Assembly: GCA_941918925.1 (NCBI GenBank)
Contig: OW799235.1
Location: 104,115,947-104,179,946 of the forward strand
DNA: 64,000 nucleotides
Direction: 5' to 3'
From: Phyto melanocephala
Lineage: Eukaryota; Arthropoda; Insecta; Diptera; Rhinophoridae
In this document: piece by piece, positions 24,328 to 36,219 of the stretch
Position numbering within the stretch: position 1 is the stretch's first letter
Layout: every line of letters starts with the position of its first letter
Translations under genes and position numbers: made by a program
The notes under the pieces: generated by a model
What the model saw: the letters and a program-made list of their open reading frames with translations, nothing else
Database searches by the model: none
What the model was told of the DNA's origin: nothing

Positions 24328-24628
24328 GTTTGTATATTGTGTTTAAGGTTTAAATATTAATTTTTTTAACCAAATTTTCTTGTCTAACTGTAATTCTTAT
24401 TTATTTATTTATTTATTAATTTTTTTAGTACTTATTATTTTTGCAAGTAATGTTTAATTATTGTTCTTTCTTAATTAAATGTATTACTGTTATTTTAATT
24501 ATAGTGGAATTTATATGCGTGTGCCAAATTACAAACCAATGCCATAATATAAGACACATTCTTGTTGCTTTGCAATTACCAAATAAATTAATAAATAAAT
24601 ACTAAATAATGACCGTCGATGCTATAAT
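24328..24628. other. AT-rich DNA without recognised features
   Basis: TTTA tetranucleotide run at about 24399-24420; nothing else. Confidence 0.5.
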
Positions 24629-24955
24629 GGATCGCGGAATTATAATCCTCGAAAAGTGATAGGAGAAGTAATTTTTTTATTACTTACATCTGAGAAGTGC
24701 GCATTCTTCCTCAGGGGATACTCACTCAAAAAGAAACAAGTAAGAGCACTATATTCAGCTGTGCGAATTTTTGACACCCACCACCATTTTTGTGTACTTT
24801 TATAGCACAAAATTTCTCTTTGTACTAAATAAAATATGTTTTACTTTCTTTGTGTAACTTCGATTTGCTATTAATTTACTTCCTTTAATTTAGTCTTACA
24901 TGTTTTATTAAGCTCCTACATTAAAAATGATACTACTGACTTTTTTCAACAATGT
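24629..24955. repeat. Tandem duplication, first unit (327 bp)
   Basis: GGATCGCGGAATTATAATCC through TTTTTTCAACAATGT is repeated at 24964-25290 with no difference that I could find. The units are separated by 8 bp (CCATTATA). The unit spans the 3' terminus of a DINE-C element plus about 105 bp of flanking DNA. Confidence 0.9.
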
Positions 24956-26279
24956 CCATTATAGGATCGCGGAATTATAATCCTCGAAAAGTGATAGGAG
25001 AAGTAATTTTTTTATTACTTACATCTGAGAAGTGCGCATTCTTCCTCAGGGGATACTCACTCAAAAAGAAACAAGTAAGAGCACTATATTCAGCTGTGCG
25101 AATTTTTGACACCCACCACCATTTTTGTGTACTTTTATAGCACAAAATTTCTCTTTGTACTAAATAAAATATGTTTTACTTTCTTTGTGTAACTTCGATT
25201 TGCTATTAATTTACTTCCTTTAATTTAGTCTTACATGTTTTATTAAGCTCCTACATTAAAAATGATACTACTGACTTTTTTCAACAATGTTGTATTTTTA
25301 CGAAATCTGAAGAGTATAATTTGGTACCGAGAGGAATGAAAAAATTTATAATTAATGTTTGATCTCAACTCAGACATTCCATTACAAAATTCTTTTTTTT
25401 TGTAATATTTTTGTCTATATAAAAATAATATGAATTTAAGATAAAGGGAGATATGGGAGGTAAGCATGTCACCTTAGGTTTTTGGAATTATACTTATATT
25501 AAAGATAAATGTACATATGCAAAATTTCATCATCATACATCTTATTCTGTCGGTTTTATGAGCTTTTAAATATCGTGTCAAGTAGTTTCTGCTGATAAAA
25601 TCAACTTAAATATTTCAATATAGAGTCCTTTATTCTTCCAAAAACCTTTGTCTATAGAGAAAATACATAAATGAATTTAAGATAAAGCGTTATATGGGAG
25701 ATAGGCGTTAAATTGGGCGTGTCACCTTATTTTCCGTTGTTGTAAGTCTTTTGATCAAAGAGCAATTCTTGAAAAGTTTCAGAATCATACATTTAATTTT
25801 GTCAGTTTTATTAAATTTTAAATACACCGAAAAAGACACTATGCGGTATAAATTTTGGTACCTTTTGAGCTATAACTCATAATGTATAGATTTGAGCAAT
25901 TTTCAGGAAAATATATTTTTTTAATCAGGCAATATACATACGAAATTTCATCCCTCTGTCATCAGGTTTTGACACAATTGCATTTTATTCGATGTTGAAA
26001 GAACATGGTTTTTTGACCTACTCTTGCTTCACGAGCTATAATTCTCTTCCTAATACACCGATTTGTCCTATTTTCAATGCCAATCCAACCTTGTGTATAA
26101 AAAATATTTTGGAAAAATTTGCTTTAAACAGACGGACGGACATAGATAGATCGTCATAAAATGAAACCCAAATTCAGAATATATATACTTTATGGGGTCT
26201 AAAATGGATATTTCGATGTGGTGCAAACCAAATGACAAAATGAATATACCCCCACTATATTTTTGGTGGTGGGCATAAA
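24735..26279 (-). mobile_element. DINE-1-like element family C, copy 1
   Basis: Minus-strand element. The 5' end (right side) carries TATGCCCACCACC with its hairpin partner GGTGGG..GGGGGTATATTCATTTT, then TTAGACCCCATAAAGTATAT and GTCCGTCCGTCTG. The body has GGGCGTGTCACC-type units, and the 3' end (left side) reads AGCTGAATATAGTGCTCTTACTTGTT. Its 3' end is duplicated by the 327-bp tandem repeat. Family C shares its last ~25 bp with family A. Confidence 0.75.
24964..25290. repeat. Tandem duplication, second unit (327 bp)
   Basis: Second copy of 24629-24955, continuing into the body of the DINE-C element. The 62-codon frame at 24952-25140 comes from the duplication and is not a gene. Confidence 0.9.
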
Positions 26280-26689
26280 AAGGAGAGGAAGAGGACACTA
26301 TATCTTTAAAACGAAATATGTATATGAAGAAAATTCTGCTCTAGTGTAAATAAGGACAGTTTATTAAGAAACAAAATATAAAATATAATAAATTCATTTG
26401 ATTTAAGGAACATCTTTTCACAAGTATTTGAATTTATTGAGCTTTTGCAAACATGGGCTATGCTTTGTACAAACAGCTGTCATGTTATCTTTACACTATC
26501 TGAGTTCTCATCTGAGTCAAACAACTGATTTACATCCAAACATATAAATTTTTAATTTTCTTAATAAAAGAATTTAAAAATTTTTGGATACTGGAAGTGC
26601 TTTAAACTAATGTTTTATAGCTCAATTCAGATGAGTAATCAGATGGTGTAAAGGCAGTTTAAAGCTGCAACTAGCAACTAATAATGCAT
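26280..26689. other. AT-rich DNA without recognised features
   Basis: A short inverted similarity, TTTACACTATCTGAGTTCTCATCTGA near 26490 against CAGATGAGTAATCAGATGGTGTAAA near 26627, hints at a small foldback of about 160 bp, but is not certain. Confidence 0.4.
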
Positions 26690-27054
26690 CTAAATACAAA
26701 ACTTCCTATAAGAAGTGGAGAATATTAGTTAGCACTTAAAATCTGAAGAGACAACATGCAGAGCATGCGAGGAAGAGGATGAGATACACTATCTCTGTCA
26801 TTGTCCTGCGTTTGGGCATAGTAGATGCGAGAATTTTACAGTGGATAGTATGCCAAATTTGGAGTACCTGGGGAACTCGAACTGGAGATCTATAGGGAAT
26901 TACATTGAGAGGACTGAGTTCTTGAACTAGTCCGATATTTATTTATGAGAAATTATGATTATGGTTTTAAGCTGGGCATAAGTGTATACCTGTCATGGGT
27001 TTGGGCTTTTAGTGCCCCTCCTTTTCAACCTAACCTAACCTAACCTAGCACTTA
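26690..27054 (+). pseudogene. 3' end of a non-LTR retrotransposon (ORF2 C-terminus, 3'UTR, tail)
   Basis: The + frame 26739-26930 reads CRACEEEDEIHYLCHCPAF, the Cys-His motif (C-x2-C-x6-H-x2-C/C) found near the C-terminus of Jockey/I-group LINE ORF2 proteins, runs on with EYLGNSNWRS, and ends at a TAG at 26928. A short 3'UTR follows, with ATGGGTTTGGGCTTTTAGTG and CCCCTCCTTTTC, and a tail of (AACCT)4. 5'-truncated, as usual for LINE insertions. This 64-codon part is open, so the copy may be relatively young. Confidence 0.75.
27031..27052. repeat. (AACCT)n tail, four units
   Basis: Four AACCT units directly after the LINE 3'UTR. The unit equals the insect telomeric motif TTAGG on the other strand, but the position at a LINE end makes a retroelement tail the simpler reading. 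Confidence 0.85.
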
Positions 27055-28085
27055 AAAAATAATTTGTTCAAAACAAATATTTAGTTTTCACAATATTTTT
27101 CTCATATTTTTTTTTTTTTGCTTAAATACATAAAAGGCTTTAATTAAAAACTTTAAAAATTCTCCAACCATAAGTAAAATATTTAATAACTTTTTTTAAA
27201 ACAATGTTTATGCACCCACTTAAATGGTATTCTTGAAACTTCGTAATTTGAATTAGGCAGAGAATGAAAAAATAATTTTTAAAATAAAAAATAAAAGAAC
27301 TAGATTCAATTTATAAGTCGTGCAATGAAACTAATAATTTACAAGTTTATCAGGTACTTGATTAAAACTTTTTCCGTAAGAAGAGGAAAGTTTCGTAAGA
27401 GTAAAACAACACAACGGCAAAAAAAATGTAAAAAAAACAGTATATTTGTATGTATGACTAGCCAGACACACGAATATACCCTTTCAAAGAAGGAAATTAA
27501 AAATATTTCATTTTTCCAATTTTTTTTTTTGTTTTTGCTTGAGAAACAACAAACTTTTAGTTAATAGTTCTTGATAAAAATTGTTGTTAAAAAACATTGA
27601 TTTGAAATTACCAACTGCCTGTTAAGAAAACACCGAGGATATTTGTTGTTTTCACAAAAGAATGAAGCAACAATGTCCATTTGCCACCTTTGATTGTTCT
27701 CGCATGTACTTATAAGCACATGCATTAGTTGGTATAGTTGTTGGTGGGTGTATAAGTATGTTTTGGGGGTTGGTTTTTATTTCTATATGTACGCAGAAAT
27801 ACGAAAGAAAAAACTTTTAAGGTTTGCATACACAGACAGTAAAATAAAAATAGTGAAAGGATCTTAACACTATATAAACTGAACTAAGCTTTTGTTTATG
27901 AAAGAGAAACAACAAAATAAAACTGGCATCAAACGAGGGGCATAAGAGAATTTTGCATTTATAAAGAGTGGTGAAACCATAATGCAATATATTTATTGTG
28001 AGTTACACCTTGACGTTAAGCTTTTAGCCTAACTTAATTTGACATTAATTTGTTTCAATATTTGACAAATTCTAATATGTAATTG
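27055..28085. other. AT-rich DNA without recognised features
   Basis: The frame at 27325-27564 is Lys/Phe-rich with no motif. Nothing else seen. Confidence 0.5.
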
Positions 28086-28089
28086 AGTA

Positions 28090-28420
28090 ACGCCCTTAAA
28101 TTGTTGAAGCATTTTAAGAAAAATGGACGTTCAAATCAAAATTAATTTTGTGAACTTCGTGATTTTTCTGGTTAACATAATCGACCAAACGTGTCCACAA
28201 TTGGGAGAATTGCCCAAATTTCATTAAATTCAAACTCATGGTCACCCATTTTGTTCTGCCAAAAACATTGCTGTTATTTGCCATAGTGAGGCAGAAAAGC
28301 CCCCAACATCGACTCATCGTCGTTTTCAGTAGATGAACATCAACATGGTCATTAAATAGATGTACTATGAGATAGAAGTATGTCACCGAAGCTGTGGCGA
28401 GCATTTTGTCGATATATTGT
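28090..28420 (+). pseudogene. Mariner-like transposase, N-terminal DNA-binding region, decayed
   Basis: The + strand reads KNGRSNQN, stop, FCELRDF, stop, HNRPNV in one frame, then NIAVICHSEAEKPPTSTHRR in another. These match the helix-turn-helix part of the mariner-like group also seen at 46.9 kb and 61.4 kb (GRS..NA..ALR....HNRP, then ENIA.V..SV.E.P..S..RR). At least three stops and one frameshift. Minus-strand open frames over this segment are shadows. Confidence 0.65.
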
Positions 28421-30051
28421 TCCACACATAATTGTCATTGATCCTCCACAATAAAAAATATAAAATTTGTTGATTTTTTTTATAAAAAAAAGCTGCTGTG
28501 AATGTGAATTCCCTAGTAAAGGATATATCTTTAATAAATCATTGGAAGCCATAAAAAGTTTTCATCAGATATTAGTACAGAGGACTACAATACCGAATCT
28601 TAAGGACAATTTAAACAGAAAGTAAAAAGTTAGAGTCTTAAAATCGGCGATAGAGTTGTTACTAAAGATGGACCTTGATAAATCACAAATAGGGGACTTG
28701 GACACAAGCGAAGTAATTCAAAGGCGGTCCTGATGTGGAGTAACTCCCCAAGGTAACCAGGATTGTTTTTAGTCGGTATACTCCTCATGAGGGAGCCCGA
28801 CATATCGCAAGAGCGACGGCTATTAGTGAATGCGCAACAGCATTTTCCATCCTGCACCGCAAAAAAGAAACATTCTTACATCTTAACTTATTTTACTCTC
28901 TTCAGTTTTACTACTATCACAATACAACCCTCGCATTCAAATAATATTTTTTTAGAAATATTATCAGATAGAAAGAAAAAACTTCTGAAACGTAAGTATA
29001 AAAAGAAACTGAAATAGTAACTTTTACCCATCCACATTCATACATATAAGTGGAAGAACAGAGAAAACATGTGCTAAACTTGCATTTCCGGTTGATACGT
29101 GTATACATCCGATATCCCGTAAGATGTATGTATATGAATGTAAGTTGAATAACATACACACTTAGTCCTGTGTGTGTTTGTATAAATTCATGAAAGTACA
29201 ACACAAAGCATAACAATCATCATCGTACCACCTAAAACACATGCCATTGTCAGGACACTCATGTTGTATGTACAGGAACATGTTTACAAGTGCACACGCA
29301 TAGGATTCTTTTCCATACACAATTGTTTTGGAAGCAACGAATGATAGAATGAATGACGAAAAAAAAAAAACTTTAGGTTACAGTTTTTCTTTTACTTTCT
29401 AAACATTTGCTTTTTTCAGTAGTTTTTCCAATATTTTTTTATTTTTATTTTAACTGCTGCACAGTCCCATGGCTACTATTATCAATATAAGATTCTCAAC
29501 AATTTCGGAAGTATGTATGTATGTATATATAAACACACCTACAAGTGTTCAAATATACATACATATTCTGTGCTAAAAAAAAAACAATTTTTTTAACTTA
29601 GTTTATTCCAATGTTCGAAAGAAAAGCATAACAAAAAAGTCAAATAGAAACAAAAGATAAAAACATTTTTTTATTGTTGTTGTTTATTTTTTAAGATATT
29701 AAACAAAGTAACAAGAAAAATTCTAAATGTAAATACTACCAGTAAATAGTGCCTAAGAAGGAGAAAAATTTTGATACAAAATATTTGATACTGAATATTA
29801 TTTTTTGAATTCTGAAGCATATGTTAGTGAACATTGTTATGAGTATAGTGTCTTAAAATAAGCTGATCCTCAAATCTAGATTGAATTACGATTGTTTCAT
29901 AAATACGATTGTTGCTTTTTCTTTTAAATATAATGAATAACTTTTTTATGACATTTGTAAAGTAAAACTAATTAATATTTATTTAAAAAAAGCCAAAAAA
30001 CGTGAGATGACTGTGTTCATTTTTTAATGAAACTTTAAAATAAATGTTTTC
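28421..30051. other. AT-rich DNA; no recognised gene
   Basis: A GC-richer patch at 28640-28860 has open frames on both strands but no recognisable domain. GTATGTATGTATGTATATAT lies near 29512-29530. No RNA gene was seen. Confidence 0.4.
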
Positions 30052-30058
30052 ACTATAT

Positions 30059-30343
30059 CAGGGTTGTCAGATCTGGCGATTTCTCGCCAAACGAGGTGAT
30101 ATAAAAACATTTTTGGCATCCTAATTTTCGATGTGGCGACATGACATGATTTTTTTTTTTTTTTGCAATTTAGAAAATAGTTAGCGATTTTGGCGAATTT
30201 TAACGATTTGGATCAAATCTATTTTTTAGGATTTCTAACAAACATTTCTTATAATTGAAAAATATATTAATTTACTGTCAAAAATTAAGAAAAAGAAGCT
30301 TTGGAGATTTTGGGGATTTTTAACATTAAATCTGGTAACCCTG
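30059..30343. mobile_element. hAT-like MITE, 285 bp
   Basis: Left end CAGGGTTGTCAGATCTGG and right end ATCTGGTAACCCTG are inverted repeats (12 of 14 bases). The flanks carry ACTATAT on both sides (30052-30058 and 30344-30350), a perfect 7-bp direct repeat. hAT elements normally make 8 bp, so one end may be off by a base. The interior has TTTGGCGA/TCTGGCGAT repeats and no coding. Confidence 0.75.
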
Positions 30344-30439
30344 ACTATATTTTAGCACATAATATTTACAATTGGTTGATTACAATAGTGGTTCACTACT
30401 TGCGAACTGTCAAGTTGAGTCTGTATGAAATTATTTTCA

Positions 30440-30525
30440 CAAGACCACATTACTCGCCAGATTTGGTGGCTCTAATAATCAATCTAAGAGGTGAAAGGTA
30501 TTCACTTTGTGGCCGTTAAGTTTCT
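30440..30525 (+). pseudogene. Possible Mos1-type mariner transposase fragment
   Basis: The + frame reads TRPHYSPDLVALIINLRGERYS. In Mos1-type (DD34D) mariners the corresponding stretch has PPYSPDLAPSDYHLF followed by a LxGxxF-type segment. Here about ten residues appear to be lost, including the third catalytic Asp. The match is short, so this is tentative. Confidence 0.35.
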
Positions 30526-30699
30526 TAACATGTTATTAAGTCTGACCTTGGTTATCTCAGAGAGGTTACATATACATGGTTTTGTATCTGTTGGAAGAAA
30601 ATTGGAAGAGAAGCTGAAAAGACGATTCTTTTTGCTTAATAACTGCGACAATCGACGTTTGAGGGTGGTTTTAATCGGCATGTATGTTCCTTAGTATAT

Positions 30700-31190
30700 A
30701 GTGGCCTGTGAATATTGCCAGTACTCTCGAGATGTCTCTCCGACTTCAGTCCGTAAGTTGCAATGTACGCTTCATATCAAAAGAGGGTCACATAAGCTTG
30801 GCCACACCACCTGTTTTCAGCTTTGTCAAAAAAAGTTTTTGATGACTTTTCCTTTAAAAGTCCTTAAAGGGATTTTAACTGCATTTGCGTTGGATTACTC
30901 CTGTCTATCTCACCCACCATCTCAATACCAAAGTGGAATCTATGCACAGGGACCCAGACTACAGTAACGCCAGTCAGGTGACCACGCCTCTATAACTCCT
31001 TCCTACATTGACGGAATAATTAAGAGTTGGTACTATATGACCTGAGTGAGAAAAGTGACGCCTGACAGTCAACAAATATATCAATCTTCCTATGAATGTT
31101 CTTGTCATTTAGTATTCTACACGCCTCCCAAATAGCGAATATTTCAGCCTAAAATACGCTGCATTTATTTGGAAGACGAAAAGAGAGCAG
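30700..31190 (-). pseudogene. Non-LTR retrotransposon relic (RNase H region)
   Basis: On the minus strand from about 31182 the frame reads RLPNKCSVF, stop, AEIFAIWEACRILNDK and then KIDIFVDCQAS. In LINE RNase H domains the second and third catalytic residues lie in a F-Q-A-E and a V-D-S-Q context. Here the Gln before A-E has become a stop, while Glu and Asp remain. The downstream part (30700-30960) has LINE-like composition but broken frames. Open frames on the + strand over this segment are shadows. Confidence 0.6.
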
Positions 31191-32880
31191 AATATTTACA
31201 CTTTTTAAAAATATACAGAAAAATAATGTAAACCAAATCTTTTATCTTATCTTTAAATTTAGTACGTAATTTTTTTTAGTAAGTAAAACTCAATGAGAAA
31301 ATTTTATTCGTTCGGAACATCCTTAAAGTATACTAATGTAAATTGAGTCGTGAATTGAATCCTTTTGTAGATCGTCTCTGTAACGTGTTTTGAATAATGA
31401 CTTAAAGATGTATCTATATGAAGTTCAAACATTCTATCATTTTGTTAGTGTAACGTGCTTGACTATGCTGTCATAATTACAGGGTTATTGATTCTGCGAC
31501 ACCTTTCATATTACTCTCTTGTTAAAAGTGAATAGTTTTTCAAATCGAATTGATGAATTGTTACACCAAAAGTTAAACAAACTAGACGTCCCCAAAGGAA
31601 AGTGTATACGACACGATTGTAAATCGCATGCTGTTTATGAAGTCATTCAAAAGTTTTATGACATAATTGTTATTACCCAATTTCATCCACATCAATATTA
31701 TCTAATTTGGCAAGAAATAAACTGCATTCCTGTTGCGAATTCTAGCACCAAACTCATTTTTATAGAAGTGTGACCCAGTTTTGCAGCCATCTCAAAATCC
31801 AGACTATTAAAGTCACACATTTGGAATGTAATTGCTTTTCCAAAATGACATATAATTGTTGTTGTTTAAAAATTCATTCGCAGAACTCAGTTCCCTGCAT
31901 ACGATCATTACCTTAATTTAATGTAATTCTTCTTTACACCAACCAATATTTCTATTACCTTAACAACCCTCTGCTGCCATATTATCATTTAAAAGCTTTT
32001 TTTTTATTAATATCTAACTTTATCATAAATATATAACGATCTTTAATAAAGTACGATTTTAATTTCAATTAATATCATGTTGCATTGATAAACAATAAAT
32101 CAAAAATAATCTTTTTATTTTCTTTTTTTTCCGTTACAGGAAATAAAAACAATGAAAACAATTAGCTGCAATTATCCCACTGTCCTATATAGACATAACT
32201 AGTACATCAAAAGACAAAGTAGAAGTTTGCTTTAAAGTTCTTGGTAACAATGCGTATGCATAAGCAATGACCATGATGGTGAGTTGTTCTTTAAGTTGGC
32301 TTAAGCTTTGTCTTTATTTTAGGCAAACTTTTCGGTATCTTTATACTACAAACGGAGTATGAATTTTGGTTGTACAATAAGAAAATAAATTTTCCACAAA
32401 GGGAAATGTCTTTCGTAAGAATGTTGCATAGTGTTTACTACAGATGAAGATTATTTAATGGTTTTTGAATATGTACTTATATGAGTGTGCATTATGTGTT
32501 TCCGTACGAAGGATAATCTTGTATTAACAGGATATGATTTCTAAAAAAAAAAATACAACTGGGACTATGATTGCAAATCTGTTTGCACAGTTATTAATTT
32601 TTAATTGAACTCTATTGGGAAACGATGATAAGTGGTTTGTCAAAAACAATTGGATGTTTTTTTTTTTTTCCTTTTGACATGGAGGAATTGTAATGATATA
32701 ATGAAAAAATTTAACTTATACGACTACTCTTGGAGTGTGGAAAGCAAAGACTTTGTTGCTTTTATGGGAGTATATTTTTTTAAACTATTCTTTTGTTCTT
32801 GAATTATGATTTTTTTTAAATCTCTTAGTCTTGCCCCCATGTATTTCCGTTGCTTTTATAAGTAATATGAAGGTACTTTT
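31191..32880. other. AT-rich DNA without recognised features
   Basis: An 84-codon frame at 31519-31773 (+) has a slightly less biased composition and the stretch PKGKCIRHDCKSHAVYEVI, but I recognise no domain or splice context. Confidence 0.4.
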
Positions 32881-33623
32881 TATACCCTTCACCTGTGGTG
32901 CACAAGGGTATATATAGCTTTGTCATTCCGTTTGTAATTTCTACAATTTTCATTTCCGACCCCATAAAGTATATATTTTCTGAAAGCTTATGAATAGAGG
33001 AGTCGATTAAGCCCTGACCGTCTGTCCGTCTGCCCGTCTGTCCGTGTGTCCGTGTGTTGGTTGAAATCAACTTTTAGAAGCAACTATATGTTCCTCAGAT
33101 CTTTATATAGTATCAATCTCTTGGAAATATTCAGGAATGAATCGCTATTGAAATTCAGCACAATCGCCCAATAACTTTCTGAGATATGAGCAAAAAACCA
33201 CGACCACCTCGTTTATTTACACAATTACAACAACAACATACATACATAAATATATGTAAAAACCATACAAAAAAAGAAAAAATTACAAAAAGAAAAAATA
33301 TTAAAAATAAAAAAAAAAATAAAAAAAATAATAAAAAAAATTAAAAAAAAAAATTTTAAAATAATTTGAAAAAAATTTTAAAGATTTTTTTAAAAAAATT
33401 AAAAAAAAAATATAAAAAAAAAAATAATAACAAAATATAAATAATATATTATATAAAATAAAATTTTTTTGGCTCAGCTGGGATTCGATGCCACATTTAT
33501 TCTAACCAGTATATACATATATACGTATTTGATATGAGATGAATGGTGATACAAACAATTGTTTTTGCATGACTACACGTTGTGAAGGGTATATAAGATT
33601 CGGCACGGCCAAATATACTTGTT
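32881..33623 (+). mobile_element. DINE-1-like element family A, copy 4, with inverted interior
   Basis: The 5' end TATACCCTTCACCTGTGGTG with hairpin partner AAGGGTATATATAG, the CGACCCCATAAAGTATAT block, the GTCTGTCCGTCTGCCCGTCTG block, and the 3' end GAAGGGTATATAAGATTCGG..ACTTGTT are all in + orientation. Between about 33265 and 33520 the interior is reversed: the core is A-rich instead of T-rich, and TTGGCTCAGCTGGGATTCGA and CTAACCAGTATATAC appear as reverse complement of the other + copies. The terminal hairpin is also slightly degraded (GGCCAAATATACTTGTT). Confidence 0.8.
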
Positions 33624-35283
33624 ACATTTTGCAATGTAATTTCATGACAAATAATTGACTCACAATCACATGTTTGGTGTTTAAATTATAACTGTTATAT
33701 TTATATTCATGTAGCGATATGAACCTTTGCATTTCTATTTCACTTTAAATACAGTTTTTTAAACAGTTTCTTTTCATGCCCTTCGGCCGTTGTGGCAACG
33801 ATTTAAAAACTTCTAATGCACATACATACATATAAGCAAATAAGCACGATTGTTTTGGTTTTTTTATTTTTAACACAAAAATTAAATGCTTTAATATCAT
33901 ATTTACATTTTCAAATACGAAAAATAAATACTCCTTAATCAATCAGAAAAAATAAGTAAAAATTAAACATTTTTTGAATATATATTTTTGAAAGTATAAT
34001 TTGCATCTTATCAGCCAACATTGCGTTTTTGCAAAAGTCCCTTGTGACTAATTGTACCCACAATTTATTATTATATTTTTTCCATGACTAGGATGTTGCA
34101 TAGAATCATCCTAAAAGAATTTCTAAATCTTTGTAAATGAATTCGTATAGTTGTACAAGATGGGTTATATAAAATAGAACTCAGTTTTAACACGAAATTA
34201 ACTTTTGCTTATCAATCAAAGCAAAATTTATGCAAATAATTTGTATACAAAAGTTGTATAGTGATATACTTCAAGTTTAGTTTTTTTTTTATACAGATTT
34301 AAAAAAAATTGCAAACACCTTAACAATTCTGACCTTTACATTTCTTTCCACTATGATTACGTTTAACATATCCAGTTTGTTTTATTTTACCATTATATGT
34401 AAATTATCTTATTAGGGTTTCAAAGAAACTTGTCAATTATTTTAATATATATGTATAGGTATGTATGCATATCGAATCAAATTGAATAAAATAAAATTCA
34501 TTGCTTCTTGCCTACAAACCAATATTTACACATACGAACACATTCAGAGCTTATGATAAATGCCAAACAAAAATATAGTTGTAAAATAAATGACACATTT
34601 TTTATGGCTTATACATAAACGTACTAAAGTACGTATGTAGACACATTTTAGGACATTAGAGTGTTTTTGGGATTTTAGCAAGCTGGTGAATTATGAAAGC
34701 GCATGATTGCTGCTCAGAGAATAAAAATAGTTAAATTATTTTTCTTACAATAAAACTTGAGCTTTTTGTTGTAACTGACCTACCACAACGATTGAAATGT
34801 TATTAATGTATTGAGTTAGTTGAGGTATTGTTTAAGGAAGAACATTTTTAATTTGTAATTTAAATTTTAGGTATTTTGCTTAACATTAAGTCTGGAATGA
34901 GATTTATTTAGTTAAAAAAAAAAATTATTTTTTCATAATAAAACAAAATTCGTACCTAAAAATATGCTGCACTTTTTACTTTTATTTGAGTGAAAATTTT
35001 TATCTGGCAATATCTTAAATAACCCGTATTTTATTTAAGAGCTCAGTTCATGAACAGTATTATCTGTTATGTGTTATCAGTTTTATCGACATATTTCGAG
35101 AGGCTGATTCATATATACATAAAAGTTTAAATTTATAACAGCTTCTAGTTAAATATAAAAAATTCAATTAATTGTGATTAAGCAAACTTGTTTTATATTA
35201 TCTAACCAAAAATACTTACCAACTTATATAACCCTTAAAAAATAATACATAAAATATAAAAACACGAAAAACCTATATAAAAA
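33624..35283. other. AT-rich DNA without recognised features
   Basis: No gene, RNA or named repeat recognised. Short CATA/TATG runs near 33820 and 34450. Confidence 0.5.
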
Positions 35284-35286
35284 CAG

Positions 35287-35413
35287 GGGGAAATTACGGC
35301 ATTTGAATGTGGTCGAAATTTTAAAATTCTTATTAGAATCTCTATACCAAACCACAGTGGACTTCATCGTTCGAATTAAATTTCGATCGTGATCGAGTGC
35401 TGTAATTTGCCCC
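35287..35413 (-). mobile_element. Palindromic MITE, family F, copy 1 (127 bp)
   Basis: Ends GGGGAAATTACGGCATTTGA and GAGTGCTGTAATTTGCCCC are inverted repeats. The interior has GTCGAAATTTTAAAATTC and TAGAATCTCTATACC, shared with the copy at 37183 in reverse. Flanked by CAG on both sides (35284-35286 and 35414-35416), a 3-bp target duplication. It encodes no protein. Confidence 0.8.
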
Positions 35414-35416
35414 CAG

Positions 35417-36219
35417 GGTTTCAGCTTGAAATTTAGTGATTTGGTCTAGATGATAATATTTATGGTTTTTTGATTATCGCGGCATTGAGATGATTGATGT
35501 GAATATATTTATAAACAAAATGCATGTGCAAAAAATCCAAGAATGTCAGTACAACAGAAGTAGATGTTTCATGAGTTTATGATGTTTGCTTAGATTTATT
35601 GAAAACGATATTTTGCATAATTTTTCACTTATTTCGAAGCACATCATTCATGAAAAAATATTTCCCATCTGCGGAGGTAGTTGGAAGACTTTTTTTTCGC
35701 TGTGGCTTAGAAGTTGTTTAATTTTGAGATTTTTTTGAGACACTTGTTTTATTACTTCCTCCGAAAGAAATATTTGTTTACATTAGCATTTATAAGGAAT
35801 CGCTCAATGTTTCGTAAATATACCCTGATATGCCAACTGTGGTAAATTATTTAAATATGAATCTATTTAGAAATAGTATATCTCAGGACATAATCGTTTA
35901 AGAGGATTAGGTATAATAGAGCGCGAAACACCATATTGTCAAACTAGATAATAAAAAATGATTTTGTTAGACCGCTATAGAATAGCAGTACATATTAATA
36001 ATTTTTGTACAATATTTTGACTATCTATTGCATGTACAAGGTTGGTCAGAAGTATGATAACTTAAAATAACTTAATAAAATTTTTAATTTAAATGTCTTT
36101 TAAATGAGCAGAACCGAGGTTCTGGGGTTCCGAAAGTCTGAAATTCATTAATCAACGTCATCAATTAAGTGTAAAATATCGTATGGCATTACATTTAAAA
36201 ATATCATTGGGCCTTAATT
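35417..36219. other. AT-rich DNA without recognised features
   Basis: Nothing recognised, apart from a weak chance that the upstream part of the mariner relic at 36.2 kb extends into 36.05-36.2 kb. Confidence 0.45.

Noticed and set aside
26490..26655. Small inverted repeat with CTGAGTTCTCATCTGA arms
   Set aside because: Pairing is short and interrupted; ends and target site could not be defined, so no separate element was called.
27031..27052. Interstitial telomere repeat
   Set aside because: Only four units and directly at a LINE 3' end, so a retroelement tail is the simpler explanation. Kept only as a low-interest finding.
31519..31773. 84-codon + frame with less biased composition
   Set aside because: Looked at as a possible transposase or exon, but no motif could be matched and there is no neighbouring support.
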